In this document: positions 23,301-35,871 of the stretch, one piece after another
Layout: each line of letters starts with the position of its first letter
Numbering within the stretch: position 1 is the first letter of the stretch
Assembly: GCF_000346465.2 (NCBI RefSeq)
Contig: NC_034012.1
Location: 14,467,119-14,531,118 of the forward strand
DNA length: 64,000 nt
Source: Prunus persica
Lineage: Eukaryota > Streptophyta > Magnoliopsida > Rosales > Rosaceae
Direction of reading: 5' to 3'
Notes under the pieces: generated by a model
Databases searched by the model: none
The model's input: the letters and a program-made list of their open reading frames with translations, nothing else
What the model was told of the DNA's origin: nothing
Program-made: the position numbers and the translations under genes

Positions 23301-26300
23301 CATGGAGTTCATAATCCACGCTCAACAGCTCAAATTTAATAAAGGGAAGGTGTGCAGATCAGATTTAAAAAATGGTAAAACTGTGTCAAAGAGAAAGGCA
23401 AAAAAAAAAAAAAAATTTTTGAGAAGAATCGAAATTTATTAAAGCAAAGGCAAAAACACAGAAGCAGATAAGACAAACATTTATGTGAAAACAGGAGTAA
23501 ACAAACATCCACACCACTCTGTGAATAGAGAGCTTTTTGGGTGATTCGGTGGGATGTCATAATAGAATTTTCGAAGATGGGATTATTGTACTTTTCATCT
23601 AAAAGTTGAACCTCTTGTCCTAGACTGGCAATTACTTTGCAACTTCTTGACTTTGTCCACTAGTAAAGTTTTCATTAAAAAACAATTAAGAAAGAAATCC
23701 ATCAGTCGATGCAGTGATCTCATTGTCCTTGACTGGAGAAACAAAAAAACAACCATGCAATTTTTTAAATGTCAAGATTATCTTGAGCATAAGTGATTGT
23801 ATCAACATGACTGGGATGGACATGTCCATAACTGCAAGTTTCCTCTAAGAATATTACCTTACAAAATAAGCTGAGTAGTGCAAGCCAAAACAATAAGATA
23901 ACAAAAAAGTGCTGGACAAAAAAGTGCTGTGTAACTTTGAAATAGCTAAAACATGAACACAACCAGATTACCTCTTCTAGTTTTTCCACCTTTGTGAAAT
24001 GGCGACCGAAGGAAGTGTAGCGCATTCCGTGCAAAAAAGGTGCAAGATAGACTTTCAGCTTGTTCTGCATCAAAGTAAGTCAATAATATTAATGGGACAG
24101 CAAGAGAGCACGACCGTTTTCTAATGAACCATTAGTACAAATGTTACTCTTTTTTTTTTAATAGAATGGCATAACAAATATTACAAATATTACATATGAA
24201 TAAAATGGCATAACAAATTCAAACAGAAAAGATAAAGAAAAAACAGGTTCAGCTTATCTCACATCACACATTGACCAAACTTAAGTTGAACTCAAGTTCA
24301 GCATATCTCACATACAAGCCAACCTCATGCTGGAAATAACATTCAAAGCACAACTTAGAGCATAGTTAATCAAGATTTCCTAACGCTCAACCAATTTCAA
24401 TCAAGGCAAGTTTGAGCACTGTGATATTTGGTTTCACTTGGCTAGTTTACACCCCATTACTCGAGACACAAACCAAGCATAACCTGAATACGCATATAGC
24501 TGAGAAGCACAAGTCTAGCATATAAGGAACACATACCAACAAGCCTTAATGCAGGAAACCTATAAATTAATATAAATAATCTGCGCCTAAACACCCAAGT
24601 TAAGATAAGTTGTAGGAAAGTGAGACATAAATAGGAAACCACCTTCCACTTAAAAATCTGGTTAAGAATCTCAGGCGCACAAACAGCCTCTGAATCTTCA
24701 ATACTGCATCCTTCCTCTAGTTTCCGTAACGCCGTTCGAATAGCCTAAATATTCATGGGCGACATTACAAAATGCATGATAAAAGAAATCATAAAAACTC
24801 AGTGTCCAGAATAACAGTTGAAATTCTCTCAGTTTAGACTACCTCAACTGAACCTTCCACCTTTCCCAGTGTAATGTTCCTTTCCACAGCATTTTTCGAC
24901 GAAAATGCATGAGTAGATGGAACTTTGTGCTTTCTTATAACATCTTCCAGGGGTGTTGAAGATGCAGCATCTTTCATTAAAGCCAATAATCTGAATTGCA
25001 AGAAATAAATCAGACAACTACACAACATGAATGAAACCTCAAATCAAAATTGTCTGCAGCCATGGTAAGTCCTTGTAAAGTAACCAAACACGTGTGTGTG
25101 TGTGTGTGCTCGTGTATAGAGAGAGTGAGAGAGAGATGTTAAATTACAGGTGTACCATATACACATACATTAGATGAAAGAGGTAATGTTAATTTTTTTT
25201 TTTTTAAGTGTGAAAAGTAGATAAACAGATATATAGAATTGGTAACAATGAGTGAAATAGTTACCTCCTCTCTGAAGCTGCATCTAAAGATGGTTCTTCA
25301 CTGCTCAACTTCTTTGAAGCAGGATTAACTGTTGCCGAATTACACTCACCATCAGGTTTACCCTGCTTCCCTGACTTCACTTGCTCAGACCCCTTCATGT
25401 AGTCAAATAGTTGATCACCCAATGAGGACTTCTTTCCCTCAGCTACGGAAGTCTTAATTTCCTTTTTCAATGAACTATTTACTTTCACCTTTCTTGATAT
25501 ATCTAACCGAGATGGTACTTTTTCACTAGTTTTGCTACCACCCACTTTTGCAGGAAAAGGTAACTTCAGCTTCTGTCTAGACAATGTAGGAGCCGTTTGC
25601 CCCCTACGGAATTCTTCAGAGGAAAGGTTTCTCTTCTTTGTCACAGATTTCTCACTATCTAGAAAAGATTCTGTTGTCCATTTTCTCTTTTTCTCGTCAA
25701 AACCAGTCTTCCTTTTAACAATGGTAGTCTTCTTTTCTTTAACATCAGGAAATTTTACGTGATCCCTTATTGGAGTTCCAATTCTTTCAACTATCTCATG
25801 TTTCCTAATCCGAAGAAAAAGAAAAAGCATTCAGAAAAATTAAAGCGAAAAAAGGATTGAACAAAATTAGTTCAGAAAAATTAATACTTACATGCAATAT
25901 ATTAGTACACGATTAGGTAATAGATCTTCCCAAGCTCTTATTATTACATCCTCCTCTTCTACGTCTCCCGCTTTTTTCTCAAATACAATCTCCCTGGTAC
26001 AAGCAATTCAATCATTGGCCATCTAGAAACAAGTAAAGGACCAATCCATGATCTCCAAACAGCATATTAAAAGGCAAACAAAAAAAAATATACAATTAAG
26101 AGTACCGTGGCAGGCATTTCCTATGGTAGGATTTTGGACAACGCCTACAGACAGCAAAACGCATCTCAGGATCTTTCTTATTCTCTCCTTGTTTACAAAC
26201 ACAGCATTTATGTATTGGGCACGTAAAAGATTCCCCCTTAGAAATGTTTTTCTCAAGCTCTTCAGCAGTAACTCCATTGTCTTGATAAATGAGTTGTGCA

Positions 26301-29090
26301 ATACAATGTGGATGGTAAAATTGACCACAGGTTGCAGAAACACAGGGGAACACCTGACAGCAATTAACAGAAATGCTTTAAGGTAAACCGAACATAAGAA
26401 TAATAGTAATACCCTGTAGATGACAATATGAAAAGGCAGAAAAAAACATATTGAAAACTTCTCGCTGATATATATAATAAATAAAAGAAGTTCACAATAA
26501 TCCAGATAACGCTACCAACAAAATCGCAAAACGCTTTACAAAAGAAAATGAATTTCTTTAGTAAAAACATATTTATTCAGTTACTTCTAAGATGGGGACT
26601 TCATATTTGTAATTGATTCAATTTGCTTTGGTCAAAATCAAAGAACTAAAAAATATTATGGAGGTGCATTGTGATGACCATTGTTGAAGGGGTACCACTT
26701 TCTTTATTTATGGTAATTGGTCCCTACATGTTCCCAACAGGCTGGTCTTATGTTAATATCCTCTATGGCCATTCTTTCAGTTGATTTACTGACAATTAAT
26801 GCTCACCTTTCCTATGGCTTCAAATCCCTTGCTTTTTCAAAGAAAAATAATAATTAACCAGAGAAACATATGTGTAGCCTAAAACAGATGTACTAAAATT
26901 CATATCAGTGCCAGGGAAATTCACTAAATCAGCTATGGGATATATGGAAAATATTGGGCAAAGAAAAAGTTATTCTAGCTAGACTGAGCAAAATGAGTCA
27001 AAAAAGAATAATACATTAATATAAGAAACAGAAAAGAATGCCAACCAGAAATAATGCACAAAGGATGAATTGGGCACTACAAACACACTTAAGAAAAGAT
27101 CCAGGTCCCAGAAATAGGGAAGACAACATCACGACAAGCACAACAAAGGATAGAAAAATATAAGTATAATCAAAGAGCAATAGAGCATAGCAGAAGACAA
27201 GGAGCAAGTAGACCAAACACTAGAAAACAATCCCAAACAGCTCATTTCTGAATAACTCATCACGTTGCCACACATCCAAAGAAAACAAAATTGCAGCACA
27301 CTTCATATTAGAGTGCCATTTGCTAAATAATAACGAAATTGCAGCACACTTCACATCAAAAGAACAGAAATAATAACAAAACTGTACTGAGTATTGCTTC
27401 ATTAAGACACGAACAAATAGAATAACTATAACAATATTTCATATTAGAGTGCCACTTGCTAAAACTAATCAAGTGAACATGCTAACAGTTAGGTAGAAAA
27501 GAATTCATACCTCGGCAACTGAAGATCTATCAGAGGATCCTAGCTTCCCGCAAGCAAAGCACTGATGCTGCTTATATTCACAGTTCTTGCAGAAGAAATT
27601 TTGCATCGCCTACCAAGTTCAAAACATAAAATAAAAATAATCATAATAGCAATAACGAAAAGACAACCAAATAGAAAGAAACAGGATTTACAACAAAAGT
27701 GGTTAATAAGAGCATACATCTACTTCATCCTGTGTAAAGCCAAGAGATTCACACATAGATTCCTCACCACTCTCTTCAGTTGCATGAAAGGACCTTAGGC
27801 ATCTCCCTTCACAGCTGTATTAGAGAAAAAATAAACACATACATTTAAACCATTAATTCTAGGAAACTAAGTTCTTTAAATAATGCCAAGATTATCACTA
27901 TTATCATAGAAATTAGACAACACGAGAACATACCACAAAAGATCTCCACCATTATCACAAAAAGCACAAACAGAATCAAACAGGTTGTCATCATCATTGG
28001 ACTCGTCTTCAACATCAATCACATAATCTTCCAGGTCATCAACTATAAACCCGGGCTTTTCTGTAGCTTGAATGTCCTGAAAATCCAATGAATTCACTGG
28101 CTCAAACACTGTAACATGAAACTAAAAGCCAAACTAGAGAAATAAATAAAAGAACTCAGGGATAAAAGTGTGCTAATGAAAGAGTAAACAAATAAGCAAG
28201 AGAATATGACCTCATCATATAGTTTCCTCTTCATGGGCTTCTCTTTAAGAAAGTTGACTAAAAACTGTTCAAAACACAATCTGTCATTTAATTAACTGTG
28301 CATAAACATAAAGATAGTTTATAATTCATGCAGAAGGCTCAGAACAGGAAACAGGAAATAACAATAGAGTGAAAATAACACAGAGATCAAACCAAGTTAA
28401 AGAAAAACAAGTATAGAAAGCTTGAATCCTACTAAAATCCCCATAATGGCTAATTACTCAGTACAGTTACAATGATAAGAAAAGAACTAGACAAAACCTT
28501 GGACTTTGCTAAGGCATCATCCCATTTAATAGCTTCACTAACTAGAGGCATGTGATTCACCAGGTCATTCTGCGACGGCCTGACCTCATACGAGCTGCAA
28601 ATAAAGTGAAACTGTCAGACTTTGGGCTAAGAAAACTAGCAACAGGAGATGTTTACACGTTTGAAAGATACCTGAAAACTTTAGATAGATGATCCCATAA
28701 AGATTTGCTGGATGTCTCAGGATTTCTCTTCACATAATGAAGGCACTGCACTGTTATCAAGATTGACCTTATTATGTCCTCAAAGCTCTTCCTTGGCTTC
28801 TGAAGCCTGACCCAGTGGTTTTCCTTTGAGAGCACCGAGATCACAGGATCCACATTGGAAAGGTCAAACTTCCATGCGATAACCTGCATATATATTCTCT
28901 GAAGCCCATTATCAGCAGTGCCACGCATAGATATCTGCCGAGTCTTGCCATCCTGCCTCTTACCCTCACTCCATTCAATTGGCAAAACATGAAAAGAGAC
29001 GGGTACATCCTCGTCGTCTATAAAATGGTAATTCGTAACAAAATCTGGCAAATGCTCGCTCTCATCATCTGAGTCATCTGACGGTGCCAT
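18812..29090 (-). CDS. EDM2: EDM2-like PHD-finger chromatin regulator, 18 coding exons
   Basis: I traced coding exons 28672-29090, 28498-28594, 28211-28264, 27934-28100, 27718-27814, 27511-27609, 26106-26353, 25892-25993, 25265-25804, 24843-24990, 24643-24744, 23972-24064, 23218-23259, 21936-22046, 20558-20629, 20362-20480, 20128-20191 and 18812-20032. They total 3795 nt (1264 residues), close to Arabidopsis EDM2 as I recall it (about 1300). The least certain boundaries are the starts of exons 3 and 4, chosen for phase. Residues about 238-330 form Cys/His fingers (CAFCDNGGDLL, CKNCEYKQHQCFACG). About 350-394 hold a further PHD-like unit (CCVCKQGE, CRRCPKSYHRKC). Residues about 428-600 are basic and Lys/Ser-rich. 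The part at 737-860 resembles a methyltransferase fold (VDFCCGANDFS, LNPPFG). The tail is long and disordered. Arabidopsis EDM2 binds modified histone H3, sets transposon silencing and poly(A) choice at RPP7, and affects flowering. The ATG at 29090 was chosen over an in-frame TTG at 29102. Confidence 0.92.
20274..20346. repeat. (GT)n(GA)n compound microsatellite in an EDM2 intron
   Basis: Runs of TG then AG inside the intron between exons 16 and 17. Absent from the matching intron of copy 3 near 60160. Confidence 0.95.
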
Positions 29091-29369
29091 AACCTTCTTC
29101 AACTCACACCCTTAATTTACTACAACTAAAAATAAAATCGAAAAAAATAACACAAGCAGTCCATGAATATCACTAATTGAGGCAAGGGTTTCGAAAACTT
29201 AAATTTTCCTCCGTTTCCTAAGCTCCTTAAGAGTAACCAAACAATTGCAAAGGGTTTCGAAAACTTAAATTGTTCAACAGAAAAGAAAACAGGAAGATTA
29301 CTGTTTCGAAAAGAATTGCATACTGAAAAGACAAGAACATGAAGAAATTGAGAATTCAACAATGTTCAC

Positions 29370-29513
29370 CTACCCGATCAGATTGACACAAAACCCTAAC
29401 TTCGCCGCTCTGAAAAGCTTGATCTCTTGATCGATGGGACTCACAGAAGCCAATGCAGAAAGTGGGTTTTGGGTTAGCTTGTTTCCTCTGTTTGCTACGA
29501 AATTTGAACTTCT
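29370..29513 (-). other. EDM2 5' UTR exon
   Basis: Upstream of the coding start, a donor-like GGGTAG|GTGAAC lies at 29369/29370. The paralog keeps the same donor position (44890/44891, GATCAG|GTACGT), supporting a non-coding first exon followed by a ~260-bp intron. The exon is cut off upstream by the LTR element that begins at 29514. The intron contains AAGGGTTTCGAAAACTTAAA twice. Confidence 0.6.
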
Positions 29514-29972
29514 TGTTGTAAAAGTTTGAAGGTGAAGCCTACAGAGGAAGTTTCCTTGCATCTTTCAGGAACTTTCCCTTCCTGTATTTATCAATTCAGG
29601 AAGTTTTCTTGCATCTTCCAGGAACCTTCCCTTTCCTGTATTTTGCCTAAACATTAGCCTATAAATAGGCATACCAATTGTAAAGGGGAGTGTGACCAAC
29701 GGAGAAAAGAAAGAAAGGGGAGAAGAGAAAAAGAAGAGAGAAGAAGAAGAGAAAAGAAGAAAGAAAAGAGAGAAGAAGAAAAAGAGAGAAAATTCAGTGA
29801 GCCTCACATATTGTAAACTCTAAAGTTGTAGCCCTATTATTTCATATAGTGAAAAAGTTACTGCTGTTGCTCTTCGAGGACGTAGGCATAGCCGAACCTC
29901 GTTAAATGCTGTGTCTCATCTACTTTTCGTGCAGCTCAATATTCGTACATATTCCAGGTTATTTTTATAACA
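29514..29972 (+). repeat. Left LTR, 459 bp
   Basis: It contains a TATA box (TATAAATAGG) at about 29660 and a GA-rich tract. By eye it differs from the right LTR at eight substitutions, all transitions, and one indel. Confidence 0.95.
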
Positions 29973-30235
29973 CGTTATCAGCACGAGAAGCTCTCAGGTA
30001 TAATTTTTGTGCTGCACTATTATCTATACTACTAACCACTAACAAACATGGACCCTTGGTAATACTAAACATATTATCAGTGGGAGACCGTTACTAATAC
30101 TAACTTTTTTCTTATTTTATTCGGTGGTGGTTTTAACCCCACATTTATTTACTGTATGATGTAGGTTTATTACCCATACATGCACCTTTACTTTATCGCA
30201 AATTTATTTTACCGCATATTTATTTTATTTACTGT

Positions 30236-30525
30236 ATGGTGTAGGTTTATTACCCATACAACAGTATTTATTTAAAAGGGTGGTGCGGGTTTATCGTCCA
30301 CGCCTTTACTTTTATTTAAATGTATGGAGCAGAATTAGTGTATGATGTAGGGTTTATTACCGCACATTTAATTTTATTTTTATCGCAATTTATTTTACCG
30401 CATATTTATTTTATTTACTGTATGGTGTAGGTTTATTACCCATACAACAGTATTTATTTAAAAGGGTGGTGCGGGTTTATCGTCCACGCCTTTACTTTTA
30501 TTTAAATGTATGGAGCAGAATTAGT
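30236..30525. repeat. Tandem repeat of about 180 bp inside the LTR element
   Basis: A block that begins near CTGTATGGTGTAGGTTTATT and ends near GTATGGAGCAGAATTAGTG occurs at 30236-30340 and again at 30417-30522. A shorter related phrase lies at 30150. Confidence 0.8.
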
Positions 30526-30870
30526 GCCCATACAAGCACAATTTACTTTACCGCACATTTAATTTTATTTAAAGTGTGGTGCGGGTTTATCTTCCATACC
30601 AGTAATTTATTTACCAGCAATTTATTTTATGGATTAAATGTGCTGTATGATGAGTTTTTACAATATGCAGATCAGGACCAGAAGTTCCTTGATCCTCATC
30701 ATACAATTACATCAGGACTTGAAGATCCTTGATGATGATATTAATATGAGAGCTGGCAGTCTCTCCCGTACTGTATTTGTAAACATGTGATCGGACTTAA
30801 GGGTCCTTGATCCCTGACATGTAAATAAGGACCTAGAGTTCCTTAATGATGTAACAGTACCGTATTGGTT

Positions 30871-31186
30871 CATGGTGCCGTACACATTGATGATAACTGT
30901 ACTGGCAGATGAATAGATACGTATTCATGACTTGATGAATAGTACTATTCACATGAATAGTGACGTATGCATAAATATTAACCATTTTGGGTAAACCGTC
31001 ACTATATACAAAAGGGAACCTGCAGTTTCATGGTGCCGTACACATGGATGATAACTGTACTGGCAGATGAATAGATACGTATTCATGACTTGATGAATAG
31101 TACTATTCACATGAATAGTGACGTATGCATAAATATTAACCATTTTGGGTAAACCGTCACTATATACAAAAGGGAACCTGCAGTTC
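30871..31186. repeat. 158-bp tandem duplication inside the LTR element
   Basis: CATGGTGCCGTACACAT recurs at 30871 and 31029, and the whole 158-bp unit is nearly identical. Each unit holds the palindrome GAATAGTACTATTC. Confidence 0.9.
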
Positions 31187-31982
31187 CTTAAACTCATGGA
31201 TGAGCAATTAAATGAGATGCCAGAAGTTCCTCAAGATATGGACAATTATGTAAGGACTTGAAGTCCAGAAATATGTACAGAAAATTGTAAAAATGTCCAT
31301 ACCATGAGAATATGTGGCTTTGGCCTGAAGTTCAAAATTTACAGTGTTGAGAACCTGAAGTTCCAACAATTAAATGGACAACCCTTGAGGTATTATTGCA
31401 AATTGTGGTATGCCACATATTTCTTTGGCATAAGAAGATGATGAATTTAATAAAGTTCGATTTTGTTATAATCGACACCTCAAGGAAGAAATATATTTTG
31501 TGAATTCCGGTTGTTAAGAATACACTGCGAAATGGATAATATTAATATAAACCTCAAATAATGAATTGAGGCTCCCCACATATTTTGTTATATCTGGGCC
31601 GGAAGCCCATGGATCCAAATATATGAGAGATCCTGAACTTGAAGTTGTGGGTATATAGTAGTTAATGCTCTTCACTACTATATTGCGATATTATCATGGC
31701 TTTTACTCAATTCATATTTCATGTCCATTTGAAAAGGGCAAATAAATTCTGAGTTTGTGCCCAGGCCAAAAGTTCCGGGCTACCATGCGATAAAATATGA
31801 AATTTGGGAGAGACAATGTGGTTATTTGAACCTATAAGGCACAAGGTTCCAAATCGTCATTTTGAAAAAACGTAAAAACCACAGGTGCAAGTTTAAGAAT
31901 ATGCGCAATTATTATAACAGAAAAGGGGCATACAACAGATAGATTTTTTCCTGCAGGCCCTGTAAAATCTATAAAAATTACA

Positions 31983-32534
31983 TTATGTTCTGGAAGCCTC
32001 TGAAGGAAGATGACGGCGCCTCTTAAGCTTAGCCATGAGCTTCTCATGGTCTCCCAAAATTCTTTCATTCGAGACCTGCAGCATGTCTAGCCTTCTCAGT
32101 GTATCAACAGAGTACGAACTCACCAGTTTCAACAAGGCATTATTCTCTCCTTTAAGTTTCTCAACCTCCTGTTGAGACTCATGAAGCATTCTTTGGAGAG
32201 ACGAATTTTCAGTTGTTAAATTCTCAACCTCGTTTGCTCTGGCACGCAAACGATCAGCCATGTTAGAAACAGAAACAGCACTCTGAATGCTAAAAGCTAT
32301 TGAGTCATCAATAGCCTCTTCCTCTGATCTCCCCGTCAACAACATTTCATCCATTGGAGTAATGAAATTCCTAGCTACTATGACAGCAGTAGCATCATTC
32401 ATCATCACAGAATCATTAACTGTGAGATGACGATTTTTGGATACAAAGGATGGACGCCAAACTTGGGCGTCACTGGTAGTTGTGGGAGCATCATTTAAAT
32501 TGAAATAATTTGGGCAGGAAGAAGAGGAAGCCAT
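31983..32534 (-). CDS. Antisense coiled-coil protein carried by the LTR element
   Basis: An intact 183-residue ORF lies on the strand opposite to the retrotransposon in which it sits. The start is the ATG at 32534 (MASSSSCPNYFNLNDAP). Residues about 1-45 are Ser/Asn/Thr-rich. About 50-75 contain MDEMLLTGRSEEEAIDD. Residues 85-170 form a heptad-like coiled coil (ENLTTENSSLQRML, EVEKLKGENNALLKLV). The end is basic (MAKLKRRRHL). There is no signal peptide, membrane segment or catalytic motif. A TATA-like CTATAGATA lies about 100 bases upstream. Antisense extra ORFs are known in some plant LTR retrotransposons. I recognise this one only as a type of uncharacterised protein. Integrity in an otherwise non-coding interior suggests it is recent or selected. 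Confidence 0.65.
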   Translation of the reverse strand: MASSSSCPNYFNLNDAPTTTSDAQVWRPSFVSKNRHLTVNDSVMMNDATAVIVARNFITPMDEMLLTGRSEEEAIDDSIAFSIQSAVSVSNMADRLRARANEVENLTTENSSLQRMLHESQQEVEKLKGENNALLKLVSSYSVDTLRRLDMLQVSNERILGDHEKLMAKLKRRRHLPSEASRT

Positions 32535-33459
32535 TTTTTTTTAAGAAGGTTTCGAAGAAAGTCTTAGAAAAACTAAAGGCTCGGAAAATGAAGGAAGTTG
32601 AGTTGAAACGCAGTTTGCAAAGGCAATATCTATAGACGAAAATGTGGCAACTTTTCAGGACCCCAATATCTTCTCGAATCCCCATATTATCTTTTTCTTT
32701 CCCAGAGTCCAAAACTTCACGTGGCCTCTAATAATGCCTGTCGGCACTTTCGGCGTTTTTCAAAGTATTATTTTCAAAGCCGATCTTGCTTTATGGATTT
32801 CACGGAACTACTTTTTCAAAAGTATCCCGAGAATCTCGCAATTTTCCTATGGTTAATTTGAAATTCACCGGTTCTACCTATTCATTGTATTTGTGTATAA
32901 ATGTGTTACTAACGAAATTTTCTTTGCAAACGACATCCAGTTTTCTCCATACCTAGTGATGCGATATCTACTTGTTTTTCTTATCAGTGAGCACTTAATA
33001 TGCCTGAGAAGCAAGACTATCTCTGATCATCCATTCAGGAAGCAAGATTATCCCTGATCACGTTTCCACTACATCAGGAAACTGTGAAGGCGATCTTATG
33101 CTCTAATCTCCGGAAGTCCTTCTAGACTAGGAGATATGAGAGCTTATTGTCTGCTCCCACCAGCTTCCTTCCCTGATTGCTTACCTTCTCTTGCAATCAA
33201 TATCACATTATTTTTGCATTTTTTCTCTTTTTATAACTCTCTGTTCATAAGAGATTTTATTTCTTTAGAATGAACATCTGAAGAATGAATCCATGAAGTA
33301 ATCCTAACTATGAGGGTTATTTGTTTTGACAGAGGTAAAAGAGTTGTGATTTTTGCTCTTGCAGGATATAACTAGATCATCAAGCGCTACATTATATTTA
33401 CTGGGCTGATATGAGCTTGAATGATACTTGAGAAAAGTTTCTCCCACCTAAGGATGTAA

Positions 33460-33900
33460 GCAATACTTGTGTTATTTTATGCTTATATACCTATTTGATA
33501 TTTTATCTTGAAAGGTAACCAAATTGGGAGACAAGTCCGTTCCAAAAGAATGGCTTGTATGTATCCATGAATTATTAATGCAAATTTTACAGATTGTAAG
33601 ATGGATACATTGATAATACACTGCACAGATTAAAGTCCCATAAGAACAGAATATGAGTATAGCAGTGATCAATATGGGTGCACGCCTGTTGCGTAGCAAA
33701 TGATATGAATTGAAGTCCCGAAAGGACAATCCTTTGACATGTCAATATTGATATTATGCACGCCTAATGCGTAGCAAATTATATGGGTTAAAGTCCCATA
33801 ATATGGGTTGAAGTCCCAGAAATTAATTGACATGTATGTATTAATCTGTGGCATGCCTGCAGCATGACAGATATATGGGTTCTCAATGTTCCAACTCCCT
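33460..33900. repeat. Degenerate short repeats in the LTR element interior
   Basis: Phrases such as TTAAAGTCCCATAA, TTGAAGTCCC and CACGCCTAATGCGTAGCAAA recur several times at irregular spacing. The rest of 32600-35390 has no coding region I can support. Confidence 0.5.
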
Positions 33901-35387
33901 AAATGGAGATTATCCACGCCCTACTACTAAATAACGCTCCGATGGAGGTTATAATCCACATTCTCACATAATAAAAGCCCCCTGAAGTGGCTTGGGTACC
34001 CAAAAGCAAAGAAATGCTTATAATTGATGCATGCGCATGCACATGAGAATGGTGGGATCATGAATTGATGAATGACAATTTTTGGTTTTGGAGTAGCTAC
34101 TCAAATCATCAATGGGCTGTGTTGATTGGAACCACGTTCAATTATTAAATGTCGACAATATCACTGGCCAAAATGGAACGAGGTAATTCCATTATAAATG
34201 AGAATGAACGTGAAAGAACAAACCCACAATACGAACCCCAAAATTTGTTAATACTGAAAGTTATACTTGGGTGTTCGGAATAAAAGGGAATATACCTACT
34301 TTGTATGACACACTGTTTCTGGCAGAAACAAGGAATGTTGGGTTTTCTCCATATTTACAGATTCAATTGTGCCCCCCCTTATTAGACAATTACGGAGACC
34401 AACATATTATCTTTAAGGGTTATTAAATGCACGGAGCATATCGCCAGAAGCGATTTCCTAAAGATGTATAAATAGCTGGGTAAAAGCTATATAATGTGTC
34501 ATAAAGCTTAATCCCTTTTAGACAAAATTCGTTGAGAGGATTGATATTGCATAAAGCAAGTCCCTAAAGGACATGTACTTGAAGCACAAAATTTGTACTC
34601 AATATTAATATGCATAAATTACCTCAGTGAGTACATTGATTATAGTGTGATTGCAACACATTAAAGCTTCTGCAGAATTCATGAAATATTTGTCTCGATC
34701 GAGCATTATGCCAACGAGATTCTTGCTTATACTAAGAAAGTATTAAAGTATTTTTATGAGGATTATCCGTTGGACACTTTAATGATTTTCCGGAAGTATA
34801 TTAGACCGGACATCATATTTTCCAGATAGGGCTCAACTCCATCACCATCATTTTGGGATGATGTGAGGTATATTTGATGCAATCTAAGCATAACACCATA
34901 TACGGGTATATTTTTTTAGTGAACTTATAAATAGCCCAAGTGTTCTAAGATATGCGGACTCAGGAAATCTCTATGGTCGCTTACTGGAAAAAGCTAGTCA
35001 TGAAGTTTTCAGGGGGAGATATTCATCAGGGGGAGCATGGTATTAATAAAGACCTTCATACACTATTGACTCACAGCAGCAGTGTCAACTATGATATTCA
35101 GACAGATGATCAACAGTATGGCTTAAAGATATTTTGCCAAGCATCAGGGGGAGCGTGCTGTCAATACAGACCCTTACACACTGTACTCTTTTTCCTTCGT
35201 CCAGGTTTTTATCCCACTGGGTTTTTCCTGGCAAGGTTTTAACGAGGCAGTGTCGCACGCGCGTCAATATACACAGAATTTTATATTACACATGATTATG
35301 TACTCTTTTTCCCTTCGACCAGTTTTTGTCCCACTGGGTTTTTACTGGCAAGGTTTTTAACGAGGCATATTCCATATCATTTGTGGT

Positions 35388-35400
35388 CTCCAAGGGGGAG
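35388..35400 (+). other. Polypurine tract
   Basis: CCAAGGGGGAG directly precedes the right LTR. It is the priming site for plus-strand synthesis in LTR retrotransposons. Confidence 0.8.
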
Positions 35401-35860
35401 TGTTGTAAAAGTTTGAAGGTGGAGCCCACAGAGGAAGTTTCCTTGCATCTTCCAGGAACTTTCCCTTCCCTGTATTTATCAATTCAGGAAGTTTCCTTGC
35501 ATCTTCCAGGAACCTTCCCTTCCCTGTATTTTGCCTAAACATTAGCCTATAAATAGGCATACCAATTGTAAAGGGGAGTGTGACCAACGGAGAAAAGAAA
35601 GAAAGGGGAGAAGAGAAAAAGAAGAGAGAAGAAGAAGAGAAAAGAAGAAAGAAAAGAGAGAAGAAGAAAGAGAGAGAAAATTCAGTGAGCCTCACATATT
35701 GTAAACTCTAAAGTTGTAGCCCTATTATTTCATATAGTGAAAAAGTTACTGTTGTTGCTCTCCGAGGACGTAGGCATAGCCGAACCTCGTTAAATGCTGT
35801 GTCTCATCTACTTTTCGTGCAGCTCAATATTCGTACATATTCCAGGTTATTTTTATAACA
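35401..35860 (+). repeat. Right LTR, 460 bp
   Basis: About 98% identical to 29514-29972, and followed by the CTTCT duplication. Confidence 0.95.
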
Positions 35861-35864
35861 CTTC

Positions 35865-35871
35865 TTATATA
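35865..35871 (-). promoter_or_regulatory. EDM2 TATA box, separated from its gene by the LTR element
   Basis: TATATAA on the minus strand. In copy 2 the matching place reads TATAAATA (44957-44964), directly followed by the first-exon sequence TTCAAATTTCG. In copy 1 that same TTCAAATTTCG is 6.3 kb away, beyond the retrotransposon. Confidence 0.7.

Larger units (their letters stand above)
29514..35860 (+). mobile_element. LTR retrotransposon in the EDM2 promoter, non-autonomous
   Basis: The two LTRs (29514-29972 and 35401-35860) start TGTTGTAAAAG and end TTTTTATAACA. The target duplication is CTTCT at 29509-29513 and 35861-35865. A primer-binding-like sequence CGTTATCAGCACGAG follows the left LTR. 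The polypurine tract AAGGGGGAG ends at 35400. Repeated CAGGGGGAG motifs and the pair of CCCACTGGGTTTTT phrases upstream of it are typical of copia 3' regions. No gag or pol frame is recognisable in the 5.4-kb interior, so it would depend on another element. It lies antisense to EDM2. The only long intact ORF is antisense, at 31983-32534. Assignment to copia is inferred. Confidence 0.93.

Noticed and set aside
29565..29807. 80-codon ORF in the left LTR, again at 35357-35695
   Set aside because: Low-complexity Phe/Ser/Leu translation of the GA-rich LTR tract; present in both LTRs by duplication.
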